Below, piece by piece: positions 5,002 through 8,017 of a stretch of 8,017 nt of DNA. Under the pieces are notes generated by a model that made no database searches, was not told the origin of the DNA, and saw only the letters and a program-made list of their open reading frames with translations. Position numbers and translations under genes: made by a program. This stretch comes from Desulfurococcales archaeon. Its GTDB lineage: Archaea; Thermoproteota; Thermoprotei_A; Sulfolobales; WANQ01. How positions within the stretch are numbered: position 1 is the first letter of the stretch; each line of letters starts with the position of its first letter. Location: contig JALUDQ010000231.1 in the NCBI GenBank assembly GCA_027043985.1, positions 1-8,017 on the forward strand. Direction: 5' to 3'.

Positions 5002-6456
5002 ATGTCGAATAAAAATAATGGAGTAGACGAGGAACTAGACTATATACTACAAGCACTAGGACATAGAGTTAGGAGAAAAGTCATAGAACTATTGGCAGAG
5101 AAGGGGCCATTAACCTATACAGAACTAATGAAGGAGACAGGAGTAGATGATTCAGGAACTTTTGGCTTCCACCTCAGACGTATGAGTAAGTTGTTAAAGA
5201 AGACCCGTATGGGTGAATACGAGCTAACCATACTTGGATGGAAAGCCTATAAGACGTTATGTGAGCTCCAGGGAAAGAAGCCTAAACCCTACACCAAGCC
5301 ACCCATAGAACTGGGCGTAGAGACTACGGAGACCCCGGTTAAAGCGAAGCCTTCAGAGGAGACTAGAAAAGAAACAGTAAAGCCAGTTGAAGAGGAGAGA
5401 GAGGAAAGAGAAGAAGAAACAGTAGTTATAAGTGATCGCATGACCTTCGAGTTAACCGAACGTATTGCGAGGGCTTATCTAGAGAAGGGGAAGAAGCTCA
5501 TAATAACTGATACAATGAAGGTTGTAATCCATCCAATGCCTAGAGAAGTCTTCGACAAGGTTGTTGAACGTATATCTGATGTGTTATCTCTTTATGCTCC
5601 ACGAGACCTAGAAGACCTCGTACACTTGAAGGCACATGACGTATTATCTATTAAGTTCTATAAGGAGAAGCCCCCGAAGATATCATTAGACTTGGGCGGT
5701 ATGATAGCGGGGCTTGTAACAAGTATTGTATCTGGTATAAGTGGTCTTGTAACAAGCGTCTCTGGTAATGTCCCAAAAATAGTGATAGGTAAGACTGGTA
5801 AGCTCATACTCGTTAGAGAAGAACCCCTTCCAGTGAAAAAGAATATGAAGCTAATAGTAGATGTTTCTGGAGGTATACTTGAGGTTAAGAGAGGAGATAA
5901 TCCTAAAGTAAAGATATGGAAGGAGAAAGATAGAGATGTCGGCATAACAGTAGACATAAGCAATGAGACAATGAACATAGAAGTAGAATCAGGTAAATGT
6001 GAAATCATCTTACCCGATAATAGTGTACGTGAACTAGATCTAAATCTTGCTGGAGGCTATGCTAAGCTAAGCCTAGTAGGCTTAGAAAACATTAGAATGG
6101 ATGTTGATGGAGGATGGTTCCGTCTAGCAACTAGAACCGATAAGCCACTACAATCTAAGCTAAGCATTAATGGAGGTGGAGGAGACTTAGAGGCAAAACT
6201 AGAAGACTATGAGGGTGAAGCCTACCTATACACAGATATCAATGGAGGAGTACTTAGAGCAAAATACGATGTACCAAGGGATACTAGAGTGAAAGCGAAA
6301 AGTGATGTAAGTGGTGGATGGATAAACGTAAAAATGGATGGGCGAACCATAGCGGCAAACTATGAGGACTATGGCTACGAGGAGGCTAGGAGAAAGCTGA
6401 GAATAGATAGTGAGATTTATGGAGGAGTAGTTTCAGTGAATATTGAAAAACACTAG
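5002..6456 (+). CDS. Winged-helix regulator fused to a beta-repeat (DUF4097-like) region
   Basis: A 484-residue protein with several parts. Residues 13-88 form a winged-helix domain of the archaeal ArsR-like type (QALGHRVRRKVIELLAEKGP, then TYTELMKETG and a wing ending YELTILGWKAY). Residues 89-143 are a Lys/Glu/Pro linker. Residues 144-225 are an alpha/beta stretch not recognised. Residues 227-258 are rich in Gly, Ser and aliphatics. Residues about 280-484 repeat a beta-strand pattern marked by G-G turns at 290, 351, 370, 391, 415, 438 and 474, often after V/I-S/D/N, as in DUF4097-like beta-solenoids. No signal peptide or clear membrane helix is seen, so a cytoplasmic DNA-binding protein is most likely. 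Inverted repeats before it suggest self-regulation. Its target and any ligand are unknown. The ATG start is backed by GGTGG upstream. The last four bases overlap the convergent gene. Confidence 0.85.
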   Translation: MSNKNNGVDEELDYILQALGHRVRRKVIELLAEKGPLTYTELMKETGVDDSGTFGFHLRRMSKLLKKTRMGEYELTILGWKAYKTLCELQGKKPKPYTKPPIELGVETTETPVKAKPSEETRKETVKPVEEEREEREEETVVISDRMTFELTERIARAYLEKGKKLIITDTMKVVIHPMPREVFDKVVERISDVLSLYAPRDLEDLVHLKAHDVLSIKFYKEKPPKISLDLGGMIAGLVTSIVSGISGLVTSVSGNVPKIVIGKTGKLILVREEPLPVKKNMKLIVDVSGGILEVKRGDNPKVKIWKEKDRDVGITVDISNETMNIEVESGKCEIILPDNSVRELDLNLAGGYAKLSLVGLENIRMDVDGGWFRLATRTDKPLQSKLSINGGGGDLEAKLEDYEGEAYLYTDINGGVLRAKYDVPRDTRVKAKSDVSGGWINVKMDGRTIAANYEDYGYEEARRKLRIDSEIYGGVVSVNIEKH

Positions 6457-6764
6457 TTTCTCTTAACCTCACTCTTAATAATTAATGCTAAACGTTTAAC
6501 AACTTCGTCTAGGAACTTCTTAAACTCTTCCTCACCATAGAGTACTGTGTCTATGTTTTCGTGTATATACCTCTTCAACTCAACTAGTTCCCTATTACTA
6601 ATACCTTCCTTCTCCATGATTTCTAATAGTTTTTCAGCAGCCTCTACTAGTCTTAGGGGACCATAAATCTCCGGCTCATTGAATAATCCTCTAGCACTTG
6701 TTATAAGAAAAGATAGTAGCTCGAAATACTTGTTGTATAAGAGTTTTTTACCATCCGTCAACAT
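6453..6764 (-). CDS. Small helical protein of unknown function (possibly DUF6092-like)
   Basis: A cytoplasmic, largely helical protein of 103 residues if started at the ATG at 6764. An in-frame ATG at 6782 would add six residues (MLMRCS), and another at 6776 would add four. I prefer 6764 because GAGGTG sits four bases upstream. The N-terminal half has the stretch FLITSARGLFNEPEIYGPLR followed by LVEAAEKLLEIM, which resembles my memory of the uncharacterised DUF6092 family; this needs a profile search. The rest is a charged helix-turn-helix-rich stretch with no catalytic motif, cysteine cluster or membrane segment. It overlaps the end of the nitroreductase gene by 17 bases, so the two are co-transcribed and probably translationally coupled, which hints at related roles. 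Its stop codon overlaps that of the winged-helix gene. Gene is likely real; function unknown. Confidence 0.72.
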   Translation of the reverse strand: MLTDGKKLLYNKYFELLSFLITSARGLFNEPEIYGPLRLVEAAEKLLEIMEKEGISNRELVELKRYIHENIDTVLYGEEEFKKFLDEVVKRLALIIKSEVKRN

Positions 6765-7287
6765 GGAGCACCTCATCAACATTCTTACGTGGAGGTGGTT
6801 GAGGCCACCTCTTAGGATACCCTAGGGAGAGGAGAAGAACTGGTTCAATGTGTTCGGGTATGTCTAGGATTGTTTTTAATGCTAGTTTATCAAAGGAAGC
6901 TATTGGACAGGAACCTATGCCTAAGGCGTAGGCCATTAACATCATGTTTTGTAGTGAGGTTGCGATATCTAGTAAAGCCATGGTTTCACCCATCCTGCCA
7001 CCCTTAGATGCTTTCTCATGGTCAATGCATAAGACTATGATTGCAGCTGGGTTATCTGAGAGTCCTGGAGAAACTAGTTTAACAGCTCTAAGCAAGTCTT
7101 TATCCTTTATGAGGATAAATTCTCTTGGCTGGAGATTACTAGCACTGGGAGCCCATAGTCCTGCTTCAATTATTAGTTTTAAGTACTCTAAAGGTATTTC
7201 TCGGTCAATGTATTCTCTTATACTCCTCCTACCACGTATTGTCTCAAAAACTATTCTAGCCTTATCTGGTAGCTCCTCTAGGTTCAA
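6748..7287 (-). CDS. Nitroreductase-family FMN-dependent oxidoreductase
   Basis: A 179-residue protein of the nitroreductase fold, which binds FMN and forms dimers. Family marks are the phosphate-binding RRSIREY near the N-terminus (20-26), PSASNLQPREF (47-57, the N-x-Q-P flavin motif), the helix LLDIATSLQNMMLMAYALGIG (105-125) and LLSLGYP near the end (152-158). The length fits the short (about 170-200 residue) subfamily. Members reduce nitro compounds, quinones or other acceptors with NAD(P)H; the substrate here cannot be told. The start must be TTG at 7287: no ATG or GTG lies between it and the upstream in-frame stop, and the RRSIREY motif is only 20 codons on. GGAG and GATGAT precede it. 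It is the first gene of a two-gene unit and is divergent from the peptidase gene. No signal peptide is seen. Confidence 0.93.
   Translation of the reverse strand: MNLEELPDKARIVFETIRGRRSIREYIDREIPLEYLKLIIEAGLWAPSASNLQPREFILIKDKDLLRAVKLVSPGLSDNPAAIIVLCIDHEKASKGGRMGETMALLDIATSLQNMMLMAYALGIGSCPIASFDKLALKTILDIPEHIEPVLLLSLGYPKRWPQPPPRKNVDEVLHVDGW
6769..6774 (-). promoter_or_regulatory. Shine-Dalgarno site choosing the 6764 start of the small helical gene
   Basis: The minus strand reads GAGGTG, then CTCC, then ATG at 6764. The site lies within the last codons of the nitroreductase gene and downstream of the alternative ATGs at 6782 and 6776, so it favours the shorter product. Confidence 0.55.
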
Positions 7288-7392
7288 GGATTCATCATCT
7301 CCGAGAAAAGTTTCAAGCCAAGCTATCTAAGAATTTTTAGCCAAGCATACTAATAATGTTTCGGTAAAACTAGTTAAACAGGTGTAGGAGTT
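7288..7392. promoter_or_regulatory. Divergent promoter region with an 8-base direct repeat
   Basis: These 105 bases separate the nitroreductase and peptidase genes. An exact direct repeat, agccaagc, occurs at 7316-7323 and 7339-7346, 23 bases apart start to start (about two helical turns), and may be a pair of regulator sites. For the minus strand, CTAAAAATTC (7332-7341) is a possible TATA box about 45-55 bases before the TTG. For the plus strand, tactaataat (7348-7357) lies about 40 bases before the other TTG. An 8-base palindrome, aactagtt, is at 7368-7375. None of these is certain. Confidence 0.4.
7381..7384 (+). promoter_or_regulatory. Shine-Dalgarno site fixing the TTG start of the peptidase gene
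   Basis: GGTG lies eight bases before the TTG at 7393, and AGGAG (7386-7390) is closer still. An in-frame stop at 7375-7377 leaves no ATG or GTG start for this reading frame, so the TTG is the best start. Confidence 0.55.
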
Positions 7393-8017
7393 TTGGATAA
7401 GATACCCATAATAGACTTACACGAGGATGTATCATCGTATTTCCTTAGAAGCCCTAGTCCCCAGCCCTTTACCAAGGATTTAGCTGATAGACAAGTAGAT
7501 TTACCAAAATATAGGAGGAGCGGGCTAGCATTATTTGTTGGAGCAGTCTTTCCCTCCAATAAGATATATGATCCTACAAGCGGGCTTGTAGTGAATGGTT
7601 TTAAGGCTTCTCTACCAGTAGCGTGGAATCATATAGCTGTTTATCACCGTATGACTAGGCGTTGTCCTAGAGACTTCTACTTAGTTGAATCAAAGAGTAT
7701 TCTTGAAAAAGAGTTTGGTAAGGGTAGAATAGGCATACTAATAGGGCTTGAAGGAGCCTACCCAGTAGAAGACCCCTACGACCTCGAACTATACTATAAG
7801 CTGGGTGTACGCCTCATAGGGCTCACATGGAATAATGAAAACAAGTACGCGGCATCATGTATGTCTAAGAAAGACTATGGGTTAACGGGGTCTGGGGAAA
7901 CACTTGTAGGCATAGCCAATAGCCTCGGCATAATAGTAGACCTAGCTCACGCAAGCCGTAATACAATGCTAGACGTCTTATCAATTACTAGTAAACCAGT
8001 TGTAATAAGCCATGCAT
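7393..8017 (+). CDS. Peptidase M19 (membrane dipeptidase family), 3' end outside window
   Basis: The first 208 residues of a zinc-dependent dipeptidase of the M19 family, an amidohydrolase-fold enzyme that splits dipeptides with broad specificity. The metal ligands expected from renal dipeptidase are visible: His10 and Asp12 in DLHEDV, bridging Glu120 in IGLEGAYPVED, His186 in VDLAHAS and His207 in VISHA at the window edge. GLTGSGETLVGIANSLGI (163-180) is also typical. The last acidic ligand lies beyond the window. No signal peptide or membrane helix is present, so despite the family name this is expected to be cytoplasmic, as in most prokaryotic members; in a peptide-using archaeon it would serve peptide breakdown, which is inference. 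The TTG start is backed by GGTG eight bases upstream and by the stop at 7375. No second gene of its unit is visible. Confidence 0.92.
   Translation, partial: MDKIPIIDLHEDVSSYFLRSPSPQPFTKDLADRQVDLPKYRRSGLALFVGAVFPSNKIYDPTSGLVVNGFKASLPVAWNHIAVYHRMTRRCPRDFYLVESKSILEKEFGKGRIGILIGLEGAYPVEDPYDLELYYKLGVRLIGLTWNNENKYAASCMSKKDYGLTGSGETLVGIANSLGIIVDLAHASRNTMLDVLSITSKPVVISHA

Noticed and set aside
5658..6008. 116-codon minus-strand frame inside the winged-helix gene
   Set aside because: It is a shadow of the plus-strand coding region, with Ser/Pro-rich low-complexity translation and no recognisable domain.
6944..7330. 128-codon plus-strand frame opposite the nitroreductase gene
   Set aside because: The minus strand carries clear nitroreductase motifs; this frame is antisense and has none.
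7374..7559. 61-codon minus-strand frame opposite the peptidase gene
   Set aside because: The plus strand encodes the M19 metal-binding DLHEDV motif from a TTG start, which explains this stretch.
1..8017. CRISPR array, transposon ends, tRNA or rRNA genes
   Set aside because: Reading both strands, I saw no spaced direct repeats, terminal inverted repeats with a transposase, cloverleaf or rRNA-like stretch; the window is nearly filled by ordinary genes.

Overview
The window looks like chromosomal DNA from a hyperthermophilic archaeon, most likely a Thermoproteota (crenarchaeal) member related to the Desulfurococcales. This is inferred from the overall style of the sequence: A+T-rich DNA, heavy use of AGA/AGG for Arg and ATA for Ile, GTG and TTG starts, GGTG-type Shine-Dalgarno sites, TATA-like boxes close to start codons, lysine/glutamate-rich soluble proteins, and an Mrp/Mbh-type membrane module. 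No rRNA, tRNA, CRISPR array, insertion sequence or phage gene was seen. Genus cannot be fixed from this stretch.

Region 1 (1-4553, minus strand) is a four-gene membrane operon. In transcription order it holds a large HyfB/NuoL-like antiporter-type subunit (4553-2646), a fused MbhE + MrpB/MbhF subunit (2559-1750), an MrpC/MbhG-like (NuoK-fold) subunit (1750-1340), and an MrpD/MbhH-like antiporter subunit that runs off the left edge (1340-1). The last three are translationally coupled by one-base TAGTG stop/start overlaps. The order matches the E-F-G-H core of Mrp antiporters and of the Na+/H+ module of membrane-bound hydrogenase/sulfane reductase complexes. Whether a redox module lies downstream cannot be seen. 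Both antiporter-type subunits appear to have lost some of the usual proton-channel lysines.

Region 2 (4554-6456, plus strand) is divergent from the operon. A 90-residue zinc-binding protein with a PHD/RING-like C4HC3 pattern is followed by a 484-residue protein with an N-terminal winged helix, a charged linker and a C-terminal repeat region that looks like a beta-solenoid. The 112-base gap between them holds three successive inverted repeats and a TATA-like box, suggesting a dedicated regulated promoter. The DNA-binding, linker and repeat layout suggests a regulator whose C-terminal half has a sensing or scaffolding role.

Region 3 (6453-7287, minus strand) has a short nitroreductase-family flavoprotein followed by a small helical protein that overlaps its 3' end. 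The helical gene converges on the winged-helix gene, and their stop codons share the palindrome CTAG. Region 4 (7288-8017) is a divergent promoter region followed by the start of a peptidase M19 (membrane dipeptidase-family) gene that starts with TTG and leaves the window with its metal ligands largely in place. The window is densely packed: the longest stretch without a gene is 112 bases.
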